Part shown: piece by piece, positions 1-9,970 of the stretch | How the letters are laid out: every line of letters begins with the position of its first letter | Numbering within the stretch: the stretch's first letter is position 1 | Assembly: GCF_037325665.1 (NCBI RefSeq) | Contig: NC_090261.1 | Location: 59,661,589-59,725,588 of the forward strand | Direction: 5' to 3' | DNA from: Littorina saxatilis | Lineage: Eukaryota > Mollusca > Gastropoda > Littorinimorpha > Littorinidae | Length of the DNA: 64,000 nt | Position numbers and translations under genes: made by a program | Notes under the pieces: model-generated | Told to the model about the DNA's origin: nothing | Seen by the model: the letters and a program-made list of their open reading frames with translations, nothing else | Databases searched by the model: none

Positions 1-257
1 ACATATTCCATTTTGTGTGTGCATTTAGCTGAAAAAAGAAACCATATTACTTAAACTCTATATGGGTGAAACAACATATCATCAAAAAGGTAATGGGAAA
101 AAAACTAAATTTTAAAATAAATTGGGTCCCAAATGTTTACTGACTTAGAGGCGCCAATAAACCTATTAGCAACTGTTTTGAACTCGCTATTTCTTTATTA
201 CTTTCTTTCTTTATTTTGTTGTTTTTAAAAATGTATTTCCAATGCAGTATGGGATAC

Positions 258-930
258 ACCTGGAACAGAGCTGGAACAGAGCTGGAACATTTTCAACATA
301 TGATCAGAGCTAGAACATTTTGCCGATCAAACACCTCAGAGCCGGGACATTTCGTTTTTGCCGCATAACATGCAGATTTCACCACTTTGATGCCATCCAC
401 TTATAGGAAATGTTAAATATATGCTATTCTATCAGCACGAGTACATATTTCATCTATACGGGCCTTATTTTGTCCGTTTTGCGAATCGCGTTAGAGCTGG
501 AACAAACCTAAGCTCCGCCCATTTCGCTATTGCTCAGAGCTGGCACATCGATTAAACGAGTTAACTAATTTTGAGAAAAATCTAGGAGCAATCTGAATTT
601 TTTTTGGACGCCAAAACATTGCTTTTGCATTGCTTCAGCTCCCCATTAGGGTTTTGATGGTCTGTGTTAGTCTGTATCGAGCATAACCACGAAAACTGCA
701 CAAAAATCTCCACTCTTTGACATAAATTATCAATTATTGCGATATCTAGTCATTATAGCATCAAGTTGCCTACATTTGGTAATACCCAATGCATTTGTGA
801 ACGTTAAAAACCAAAAATTATAGTAGAACTCTGCCTTAGACGCCTACATTTGTGATCGATCTGAGCCGACTGCGAAAAAGTCAGTGGCGCAGTCAGAGCT
901 TGAACACTTTCCGCCTCAGAGCTTTTTACG
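258..930. repeat. Interspersed 13-bp motif cluster (CAGAGCTGGAACA)
   Basis: About eight imperfect copies of the motif CAGAGCTGGAACA(TTT) are scattered here: three back to back at about 258-290, then near 305, 338, 492, 535 and 893, with a further CAGAGCT near 917. Spacing is irregular, so this is not a simple satellite; it looks like the inside of a mobile element with repeated sub-terminal motifs. I see no coding sequence in 1-960. The first 250 bases are AT-rich with nothing recognisable. Confidence 0.45.
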
Positions 931-961
931 CATGGAACGTCTCCCACACCGTGGACACAGA

Positions 962-1108
962 ACATGCAAACACACACACACACACACATTATCACTCTCT
1001 CTCTCACACACACACATATAGAGACTGACACACAGTACACACACACGCGCGCGCGTCACGGCTCACACACACACCGTGCACACGGGCCCACATATACACA
1101 CACTCACA

Positions 1109-1142
<34 letters not shown>
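962..1142. repeat. Imperfect (CA)n microsatellite
   Basis: Mixed CA-rich stretch with short CT and CG interruptions, ending in about 17 uninterrupted CA units. Both-strand open frames here are the usual Thr-His or Cys-Val artefacts of CA/TG repeats and are not genes. From 1143 to 1808 I see only AT-rich sequence without features. Confidence 0.9.
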
Positions 1143-1143
<1 letters not shown>

Positions 1144-1808
1144 TTGGTTGGTGAGGTAATAGTGACAGCGTCTTGGTCATACAAAGGGAGAGAATCTCAC
1201 AAAACATGTGACATTTGCAGGAGTTATGCAGAATCAGTCTTCAGTTTTACGCGCAGTGGAGCCTACATTATCATTAGTGCACACTGGGAGAACTCACATC
1301 CTCAAAATCTCATCTCTTCGTCGATTGCTTTATAAATATGCTCACTTTGTAACACAAAGCATTTCACCAAAGCTGCTGTTATCTTTTTGGATCTTACAAT
1401 GTTGTTTCCACTGGTTTTACAAATGTCATAGCAATACAAAATCGTTGAAACAAGATGGAACCGATTTAAGCTTTTCTGTTTAAAGTTACTAACTGTTTAA
1501 CTTAAATACAGTGTAAATGCTAGTGTGTTTCGACGATTTATACTTAAAGGGCCGAGAGAAAAAAAACATCGTAAAAAAGAATGTGTGCAGTACATGTGAT
1601 AGGTCCCATGTGAGTGTGTAAATGACCTGTATCTGTCCTTCATTTTGAATAATAAAATGCATGTTTAAACTATAATTTCATCATTTTGTGATATACCATG
1701 CACCATTGTGATAACAGTTGAAGATGATTGTACATGTACATGTAATACCATTAAATGGCTGCTTAATGATGTATTACATGTACATCGACTTATGATTTCT
1801 TTGGTCTG

Positions 1809-2414
1809 CAGGGCCGGACTACCGGGGGGGTTATGGGGGTTGCGCAACCCCCCCCCCCCCCCCCCCCTAGCCTAAACATGTACCTTACTTATTTAATTTT
1901 TTTTATTATTGCTTATTTTATGCCGTTTCATGCAAGGAGCGACCATTTTCCTATCTCAGAATATGACCTACCCATCAGCTTCAGGGGGCTTTGCCCCCTG
2001 ACCCCCTCAACGAGGGGGGGGGGGGGGGGGTTCTAGGGTTTCCGGACCCCCCCCCCCCCCCAGCCAAAAAATAAAAATATTGAATGAGGTATGCATTTCT
2101 TTATTTTACATTGAGTTTCAATTTTTGGGGTATTAATCAGTGACAAAATCTGCTGCCTGAAACTGGTAATGATCATCCTCAGAATGCACCAGATTGTACC
2201 ATTTTGCATCCTTTTTTTGAAAATTTTCCGGACCCCCCTAGCAAGCTAGGCGCTTCGCGCCGTCGGCTCGGCGCCTTCACACCCATATCTTCACAATATA
2301 CTTTTGAAAAAAAACACCCATAAAATGAACTGATCCGCCCCTGCCGCCAGGGGGGACATCCCCCTGGGCCACCACTGGCAACCCCCCCCCTCCTCTTCGC
2401 CTAGTCCGGCCCTG
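1809..2414. mobile_element. TIR element, family 1 (CAGGGCCGGACT), long copy
   Basis: Begins CAGGGCCGGACTA and ends TAGTCCGGCCCTG, inverted copies of each other, flanked by a 5-bp GTCTG direct repeat (1804-1808 and 2415-2419). The inside carries long C and G runs, the phrase GGGGGCTTTGCCCCCTGACC, and a GC-rich hairpin module near 2235-2275. No transposase is present, so it is non-autonomous. A shorter relative lies at 4741-4964. Confidence 0.75.
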
Positions 2415-2692
2415 GTCTGTGATTTCATAGTTTGTGAAGTGCACAAGACACAAATGTATGTATGCAGTAAGAACAGATTACTTTGTGTTGAAGGTATGAC
2501 ACAATATTGATTTGTTTTCCTTTTTGAATTAACACTATCGTACTTGAAGACATATATATAGAATAAGGATTATTTGGATAATTCTACTTTTGCTGTAATC
2601 ACCTCCCTTTTTACTGTATAAAATCCAGAATAAAAACATTCCGTCCTCATATGAAGTTGTGTTTTTTTCTCTCTACTTTTGTATCACATCAA

Positions 2693-3001
2693 CGTTTACA
2701 CTCTCTCTCTCCTTTCTCTCTCTCTCCCTCTTTCAAACACACATTCTCGCGTTCCCTGTCAATCCTACACACACACACACACTCGCATGTACATGTTCAA
2801 GTTTGCATTTTATTAATTCAAGCACCACATCAAATAAGGTGTGCACCAGATCTTCAGCCTTAAAAACAGCAGACAACATATCTACATCTGTTGAATAATT
2901 ATGACACAGAACAAAGCCTGATGGATGCAAATGAGTGTTTTTGCTGAAAAGTACTGCTTTCCATGCATAGTAATTGAACACACACACACACACACACACA
3001 T
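2693..3001. repeat. Short CT and CA microsatellite patches
   Basis: CT-rich patches at 2700-2735 and CA patches at 2768-2790 and 2979-3001. No gene is evident between 2415 and 3267. Confidence 0.7.
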
Positions 3002-3267
3002 ACACTAAGATAACATGCGTTTCACCGGCTGATCAGAAGCATCTGACCAATTGAGTTTGCATATAATTGACATTCAGCAATTCCCATTTAAGCCTACTGA
3101 ATTAATAAAAGCTTCATTTCCCTGAGAAAAAAACCCAGCGAAATGGCAAGCACCCTAGCAGACAAGATCTGATCAAATTACACTGGATCTGAATTCAACA
3201 ATTTCATCAAAAAGTTAATAAGACAAAAACAATTATCAGGTTGTAAAAACTTATCTGCATTATAAGG

Positions 3268-3745
3268 TTTGTTTGTTTGTTTATTTGTTGCTTAACGTCC
3301 AGCCGACTACGCAGAGCCATATCAGGACGAGGAAGGGGGGGATGAAGGGGGCCACTTGTCAAGCGATTCCTGTTTACAAATGCACTAACCCATTACTTGT
3401 GTCCCAGCAGGCTTTAGTAAAACTAAATTAATACCTACTGGAAGATTACCAGTTTCCAGTATGTTAAAATAGGCTTAACCTATCTACTGCTGGACTTACA
3501 TCAGAACACTAACAGATTAAACTATACATGAATCGCGAGACAAGCGGCAAGAGAAGAGATTTTTGGAAAAAATACAGGTGAATGAGCAAGAAGGCAGAAA
3601 AAAGAAAAGAATTCATGAAGAAAAAGAGAGCATGACAGGAAAGAGGAACCAAAAATCTACCTAACAGCAAACTAGAAAGCTCCTGCGGTTCCAAAAACAG
3701 GAGGGGCCTTTAATTTCATAACCGCAGTGCCCCACTGCGGGACAT
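3268..3745 (-). repeat. Diverged SINE-like repeat, reverse orientation
   Basis: Starts with a GTTT/ATTT stretch followed by TTGCTTAACGTCC, the reverse complement of a GGACGTTAAGCAA end similar to the better preserved repeat copies at 26697, 36008 and 40474. It also holds a GGGGGGATGAAGGGGGCCACTTGTCAA-type stretch and the phrase AGTTTCCAGTATG, both matching those copies loosely. It is older than those copies. The outer boundary is uncertain. Confidence 0.5.
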
Positions 3746-3806
3746 TATAAGGTCATATATCCATTCTTTTTATGTGTCAACATAGCTAAGCTTACAGTCA
3801 GTTCTG

Positions 3807-4048
3807 TTAGGCCAAACAAAAATATATGTTGGTTAGGGTAACATGATCAAAACAAATAGGGTCGGTAGGTCAGCTTTTTTTTTTTAAATGCATTTTATGT
3901 TTAGTCTTGGTATGGTTTGCAAAATGTGCCAGAGGTTGTTTTGTTTTTTTAAATTTCAGAAATAAAAAAAAAGCTTAAGGGTCAGTGGAAAAAAATAGGG
4001 TCGGTCGGGTTTAATACCCTAAACCAACATATTTTTTGTTTCGCCTTA
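3807..4048. mobile_element. Palindromic MITE, family 2 (AGGCCAAA), copy a
   Basis: Left end TTAGGCCAAACAAAAATATA and right end ATTTTTTGTTTCGCCTTATA are inverted copies. A second inverted pair sits further in: AATAGGGTCGGTAGGTCAGC against ATAGGGTCGGTCGGG read from the other side. No coding sequence. Three more copies lie at 6733, 9537 and 18923. From 4049 to 4530 I see no feature. Confidence 0.65.
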
Positions 4049-4530
4049 TAATACCACATAGCAAAGGGAAGTAAGCACTCTTAATACAAGCAACAGCAAG
4101 TTGCTAAGTGAGAGTTAAGCCGTAATATGTCTCTGGCACCCAACAGAATAAGACGCACTGAATGAACAAACAACTTTCAACCTTAGTTACAAGAATAACC
4201 AGCAAAATGTTTCTTCCAAGTTCTATTTCCTTATTGCCAGCACTCACACTGTCAAAAGTGTACAGCTCCGCTCATTGACAATTTTGTTGTACTCTTGTAG
4301 TTGTACTTACCACTCAAATAAGAAGAAGAAAAAAAGGAATTCATTTATCTCAATCAACAACAAGCACTGACAGGCTTATGCACACAATTTCTCATGCATC
4401 AAAGTGAAACATGGAAAACTTTCAACTCGCAATCCTCCCTTGATAAGCTTAAAAGGGCAGTCGTTATCACATTGACATCTGAAAATATCGACTAAAACAT
4501 CGAGCAACGCTAAATGTGCATGCATTCATC

Positions 4531-7279
4531 TTAAGACTGTGGGCCGCGGGGGTCACAGGGCATTATGCTTCTGGAATCTTCACCATTTCCACACAGCAGG
4601 CAAGACATTTCATACTCCTGGAAAACAAAACAGCAATTTAATGAATCGGGATTTTTTTTCCTCTGAATTGCTAGCATCGCTCCAGCCAATTGTCAAAATA
4701 TTAATCTGAAGTGTTCACACCTTCATCATCAGTAGAAATACAGGGCCGGACTGGGGGGGGGGGGGGTGGGGTTACAGGGGTTGCGCACCCCCCCCCCCTT
4801 CCTGGCTTAAGCATGTACCTCCCAAACGCATTTTTTTTTTCTTTTACCTTTTTCGTTCAAGGAGAGGCTTCCTTTCCCTCCAGAAACATCAAAAAACGTT
4901 CAGCTTCGCCCCGTGGACCCCCATCTGTAACCCCCCCCCCTAGTACTTACCTAGTCCCGCCCTGAAATGTATCTGTATTTAAGCTGCACAGTCTTGGACA
5001 GTCTTGGACTTTGGCCAGTTATAGCTGTCTAAACATGACAGCAACATTTCATCAAGTGAAGGAGCAGAAATGTTTACATTTTTTTTTTCAAATCATCTTC
5101 TAAATGCTATCAATTAGACCAAAGTAAAGACACCTGAGAACATGTACTGCCTTTAAAACTCAGAAGTTTATGAGTATCAGATTCACCATAATTATATAAT
5201 CCCACATATGTACCTCTAATGTCAAGTCTAATCAGATACAATGTACCATAACCCAGCAAAGGACACCTGCCATTTTCCACAGGTCTATAAACTTTTCAAA
5301 AATATACGTGTGGGACACTTGTGGCTTGTCACAAGGATGTCATTTTCATCACATGTACCTCTGAGTCTGTTTGTTGCTTTTGGCCTGATGAGTGTAGCTT
5401 TGATCTCTATGAGGCTTCTTTCACTCTCTATGTACATTTGGAAGAGAATAGAGGAAAGTTGGTGTGAGGAGAAAGGCTTGATTTGTATTGACCAAGCCTG
5501 AAGACATTAACCCTTACACTGGTGCAATTCTGTAACACATGTTACATAGGCACTGGTGAATTAACAAAGAGAAAAAGAACAAAAAAAACGGTCTTATAGG
5601 TTTTCGCATCCATGGGAGGTAATCAAAACCGACCAAACAGACTGAGCCAGTAGCGCGACATATGTCGTGACAAACAGGTGACAGTATATGTAAAGTAGCG
5701 CGACATATGTCGCGACAACCAGCCTAAGGGTAAAGTGATTAACCGAGTGCTTTTCTGTTGAAGGGTATTGATAGACTTGGAACATATGTCGCGACAACCA
5801 GCCTAAGGGTAAAGTGATTAACCGAGTACTTTTCTGTTGAAGGGTATTGATAGACTTGGAACATATGTCGCGACAACCAGCCTAAGGGTAAAGTGATTAA
5901 CCGAGTACTTTTCTGTTGAAGGGTATTGATAGACTTGGAACATATGTCGCGACAACCAGCCTAAGGGTAAAGTGATTAACCGAGTACTTTTCTGTTGAAG
6001 GGTATTGATAGACTTGGAACATATGTCGCGACAACCAGCCTAAGGGTAAAGTGATTAACCGAGTGCTTTTCTGTTGAAGGGTATTGATAGACTTGGAACA
6101 TATGTTGCGACAACCAGCCTAAGGGTAAAGTGATTAACCGAGTGCTTTTCTGTTGAAGGGTATTGATAGACTTGGAACATATGTCGCGACAACCAGCCTA
6201 AGGGTAAAGTGATTAACCGAGTACTTTTCTGTTGAAGGGTATTGATAGACTTGGAACATATGTCGCGACAACCAGCCTAAGGGTAAAGTGATTAACCGAG
6301 TGCTTTTCTGTTGAAGGGTATTGATAGACTTGGAACATTTGTCGCGACAACCAGCCTAAGGGTAAAGTGATTAACCGAGTGCTTTTCTGTTGAAGGGTAT
6401 TGATAGACTTGGAACATAATATGTCGCGACAACCAGCCTAAGGGTAAAGTGATTAACTGAGTGCTTTTCTGTTGAAGGGTATTGATAGACTTGGGATACA
6501 GCGGATCCCCCCTTTTAAGACCCCCCAAATGTAAGACTTCCTCCCTTTTAAGACCCAGTTTTCTTAGACCTTCTATTCAAAACCTCAGTAAATTTATCCC
6601 TATTTTAAGACTCCTTCCTTTTTAAGACCTGATTTTGTCAGATTGTTCGAGGTCTTAAAGGGAGGTTCCACTGCAGAGGAAAGTGGGTGTGAGGAGAAAG
6701 GCATGATATGTACTGATCAAGTGAAAACACATTAGGCCAAAAAAAAAAATAGGTCTGTTTACAGTAACATAGGCCCAAAAAATAAGGTCGGTAGGTCAGG
6801 TTTTTTTTTTTTTCTTTTTTTTTTTTTCTTCAAAAAACCATATTTTTACGTTATTTTGCACCAAAAAAAAATTTTTCTTCCCCCAAATGCCAAAACAAAG
6901 TCTAGGGTCGCGCGAAAAAAATAGGGTCGGTCGGGTTACCGTAAACAGACTTTTTCTTTTTTGGCCTTTTAAAACCAAGTACTTTTCTGATGGAGGGGGA
7001 TGATAGACTTGGGATATAAACAGTACTTTAAAAAAAAGATCATAGTTTCCACAAGAGAGAAAAAAAAATCTTACCTGAAATTCTTCAACCACCTTGAAGG
7101 AATATTCATGATTTGCTACAATGTGTTCACAGTGCAGGCACACATCTGAAACAAGTCAATCAACAATCAATACAAAATAAAAAGTCGTTGATTTTTGATA
7201 GCAAAATAGATATGATTTATAATTTGTCGATATATTTGAACATGTTCGACTCCTCCCCTTTCTTCTCTCTGTCTCTCTT

Positions 7280-7364
<85 letters not shown>

Positions 7365-7573
7365 ATATATATATATATACTGAAAGACACACACAAACGG
7401 GGAAACCTCTGTAGGTTTCACAGAGCAAAATGCACCAACTTACGTTGAAAAGTGATGAGTTCATCTTCATCTTCTGACACGATGCGGTTTTTGATCAGGA
7501 TGTCTCTGCCACCACACTCATTACAGCCAGCATAATTGACCAGGTAGGAACCTGTTTCAAGACACATGGTATC

Positions 7574-7631
<58 letters not shown>

Positions 7632-8071
7632 ACAAACACACACATGATTATACGTTTTTATAACCAGATTCAAAGTGTTCAAACAATTTTTTTTACCTGC
7701 CCGTCGAGTGTTCCTCACAAGGAAGAAGCAGGAAGAATTAATTATGTGACTGAAGTAAACTGATCAAAACCACTGGAACTTATTGTGTTCAAGATGTAAG
7801 TTCACTCTTCTAGTTCTACCACACAAAAAGTAACACGCCTTACACGGTACCAAGTAGTTCTTCTGTGTATTTTGGTAACATCACTGATCATCAGACAGTA
7901 TCATAGTATGGCATGAAACAGAAACTACACCACTCGGAGTGGCACTCCTCAGGGACTCCATAAAAGCAAATAAAGACTCAAAATCGCACCAACACACGCA
8001 AGTGTACAATTCTACGTTAAGAAATGAATTACTCTTTCTGGGAACTCCTCTTTCACACAATCGTTGCACAT
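4531..8071 (-). CDS. CHURC1: CHURC1, Churchill zinc-binding protein, 4 exons
   Basis: Exons on the minus strand: 8071-8033, 7573-7444, 7145-7075 and 4617-4531 (stop TAA at 4533-4531). All junctions are GT-AG and the phases join to one frame of 108 residues, against 112 in human. The protein starts MCNDCVKEEFPER, then has CLETGSYLVNYAGCNECGGRD, CLHCEHIVANHEYSFKVVEEFQ and a final CLLCGNGED. This spacing of Cys and His pairs is that of Churchill, a small zinc-binding protein described in vertebrates as a regulator in neural and mesoderm development; its direct DNA contact is debated. The C-terminus (SIMPCDPRGPQS) is a little shorter and diverges from the vertebrate DDPRQMTLLF ending. Intron 3 (4618-7074) carries a TIR element, a 79-bp tandem array and two MITEs. 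It is head-to-head with the gene at 8093. I am confident of identity; the 3' end of the transcript is not resolved. Confidence 0.93.
4741..4964. mobile_element. TIR element, family 1, short copy
   Basis: CAGGGCCGGACTGGGG at the left and CTAGTCCCGCCCTG at the right, with near-identical flanks AAATA and AAATG. It shares the long G/C runs of the copy at 1809-2414 but is internally shorter. It lies in CHURC1 intron 3. Confidence 0.65.
5505..5700. repeat. Dispersed element with TGTCGCGACA dyads, upstream of the array
   Basis: Contains TAACCCTTACACTGG, a T/A-rich stretch, then GTAGCGCGACATATGTCG twice. Much of 5585-5735 is present in reverse complement at about 35432-35600, so this is a dispersed element and not unique intron sequence. 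Confidence 0.55.
5700..6495. repeat. 79-bp tandem array (about 10 units)
   Basis: The unit runs from CATATGTCGCGACAACCAGC through AAGGGTAAAGTGATTAACCG and TTTTCTGTTGAAGGGTATTG to ATAGACTTGGAA. Successive CATATGTCGCGACA positions are 79 bp apart (for example 5782, 5861, 5940). Units differ by only one to three bases, such as GAGTAC/GAGTGC, GTCGCG/GTTGCG and CATATG/CATTTG; one unit has two extra bases near 6418. The high similarity indicates recent amplification or homogenisation. It sits wholly inside CHURC1 intron 3. Confidence 0.9.
6497..6675. mobile_element. pogo-like MITE (TACAGTGGAACCCC), copy 1
   Basis: Starts TACAGCGGATCCCCCC and ends GGAGGTTCCACTGCA. The body consists of CCTTTTAAGACC-type phrases, an inverted pair of them. 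The TA at the ends and the CAGTGGAACCCC ends resemble pogo/Tigger-type MITEs. It abuts the last unit of the 79-bp array. Confidence 0.65.
6733..6970. mobile_element. Palindromic MITE, family 2, copy b
   Basis: Starts TAGGCCAAAAAAAAAAATAG, then GTCTGTTTACAGTAACATAG; ends GTTACCGTAAACAGACTTTT then TTTTGGCCTTTT. Outer and inner inverted repeats are as in the other copies. It lies in CHURC1 intron 3, about 100 bp from the exon 3 donor. Confidence 0.75.
7279..7376. repeat. (CA)n then (TA)n microsatellite
   Basis: About 39 uninterrupted CA units followed by ATATATAATATATATATATATA. It is in CHURC1 intron 2. Confidence 0.95.
7576..7630. repeat. (CA)n microsatellite abutting CHURC1 exon 2
   Basis: About 26 CA units beginning immediately next to the exon 2 acceptor (AG at 7575-7574 on the minus strand). 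On the coding strand the acceptor is therefore preceded by (TG)n with almost no pyrimidine tract. Confidence 0.9.
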
Positions 8072-8092
8072 TTCCGCAGTTTCTGATGCAGG
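8072..8092. promoter_or_regulatory. Bidirectional start region between CHURC1 and the 8093 gene
   Basis: Only 21 bp separate the two start codons (CHURC1 ATG read leftward from 8071; the other ATG at 8093). Each 5' UTR must therefore run into the first exon of its neighbour, or the plus-strand gene starts at its second in-frame ATG (8202). I see no clear TATA box. This is inferred from the gene models alone. Confidence 0.45.
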
Positions 8093-9911
8093 ATGCGATC
8101 TCTCAAAAGAACAGGAACTGAGCGTTGTTTCCCTTGCGTTGTAAGAAGTGCTCTCCCCTGCTTGGTTGCAGACGACGTCGACAAAATTAACGAACTGGCA
8201 AAGATGAAAGTACCGAAGCCAAATTTTATACTCCATTCAATCGAAAACACAGGGTCGTTACCCGAGCTGTCCGTGGACGAAACAGAAGTTTTGTTAAAGG
8301 TAATTTAACCAAGATATGCTGACGTGAATTGATTTCGATTTAATTATTTATTCGATATGCGACTGGCTAGTTTTTACCGGTTCACTGTTTTATCGCAATG
8401 GATGAGCGCAACTGTTATAGTGCATGTGGCACATTCAATAAATTTACCATTCACATAATTAAACCAGCTTTTCGGATTTTATCTAAAACTCTGTGATGGC
8501 ATTCGGTTTAATTTCAGAGAAAATGAAGTCTCGAATGTTCTTCAAACCGTAACTATTCATTAATATCTGCGACTGCTCAGTACCCGGTGTAACGATGCCG
8601 GCCAACATCCAGGGGTAATCTCAAAAGTGAAACTGGTTGGTCTCATGTGATCAGAATATTTTGGTTAGATTGAATTTCGTGCTGTTGATTAAATCTAGAA
8701 GTGTAGACATACCATTATTGAAGAGAGAAGTCTGATTTTGTTCAGAGTACCGAAGAACGTCAGAATCCAATGGTGCAGGTGGATTCAGAAAGAGAGTCGT
8801 TTTCAGAAACCCGGAATCATGGTTTCGACGGACGAGGCGATGAACTCCGTCAACATACGTTGTTCTTTAAGGCACCCAACCCAAGATGTTTTCCAGACTC
8901 AGGGGACTTTGCACGAAGCGATCTTCAGCTGACTCCGAGGAAGCTTCCAAAGTTGATAAACCTGAGTTTCAGCCAACCAAACTCACCAGTAACTCCTTGC
9001 TTTAGAACGAGCGCAAAGCTCCGGCTGGCAACACCTGCTCATCATTTCAGGAACTTTCAACACAGGTACTGTTGTTTATTAAAGACTTTTCTGTGCACTT
9101 ACGATATATATGTAATGTAACTAAAAATCAACACAGAGACAATCCTTGAACATTATCCCATTGTTTGTGTCGTCTTCATGATTTCAGTGGAATGTCAGTT
9201 GGAAAGATCGAGGGGGTCCTTTCGCAGAGAAGACAGTTTTGTTCTGTTTTTGGTGAAAGTTATGAATGATGGTGGATTTTTTATTTCAATTTAATACCTT
9301 CAACTCTGATAAAAAAAAAAATGGTCTTGCTTCAGTGGTGACCAGAGTGTACTGAACACACCTTGCATGATGGGAGCTCTTCGGGAACTGCAGATGGCTC
9401 AAGACACTGGTCTTCCTGAAATGCTGGCTCTCATTGGTCAGTTGTATGAGGATCCATATAATCAAGTGTGTGTCACAGTATCAGATAGAAGAACTGACAA
9501 ACAACTCAGTGGCAAACGCGAAACACTAGTCACTATGAGGCAAAAAAAAAAAATAGGTGTGGTTACGGTAACATAGCCAAAAAAAATAGGGTAGGAAGGT
9601 AGGCAATCACTTTTTTTTTTTAACTTTTTTTTCTAATGTGTACAAATTAAACCTACTTGACAGGGAAATAAGTGTGCGACTCGGGCGATTTCGCTTTCAT
9701 TGCGTTTTCTGCACTCGTTTTTGTTTTTTGTTTGACAAATGTAATAAAAAGTTATTGGGTCTGCCCCTAAAAATAGGGTAGGTCGGGTTACTGTAACCAC
9801 ACCTATTTTTTTTTAGGCCCGATAATAACTATTTCTCTGCCTGTCCACATCTCTGTCTCTGTCATTGTCCCTGTCATTGTCTCTGTCTCTCTCTCTCTCT
9901 TTCTGTCTCTG

Positions 9912-9970
<59 letters not shown>

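Noticed and set aside
964-1335. Open frames rich in Thr-His and Cys-Val on both strands
   Set aside because: They follow the CA/TG microsatellite; no domain or splice evidence. The same applies at 7113-7645, 12277-12530 and 48923-49170.
5700-6495. Regular repeats that might suggest a CRISPR array
   Set aside because: The whole 79-bp unit is conserved with no variable spacers, in a eukaryotic intron.
8141-8171. Possible intron in the first exon of the 8093 gene (GTAAGA ... TTGCAG)
   Set aside because: At 31 nt it is too short to splice, and removing it breaks the frame with the next exon.
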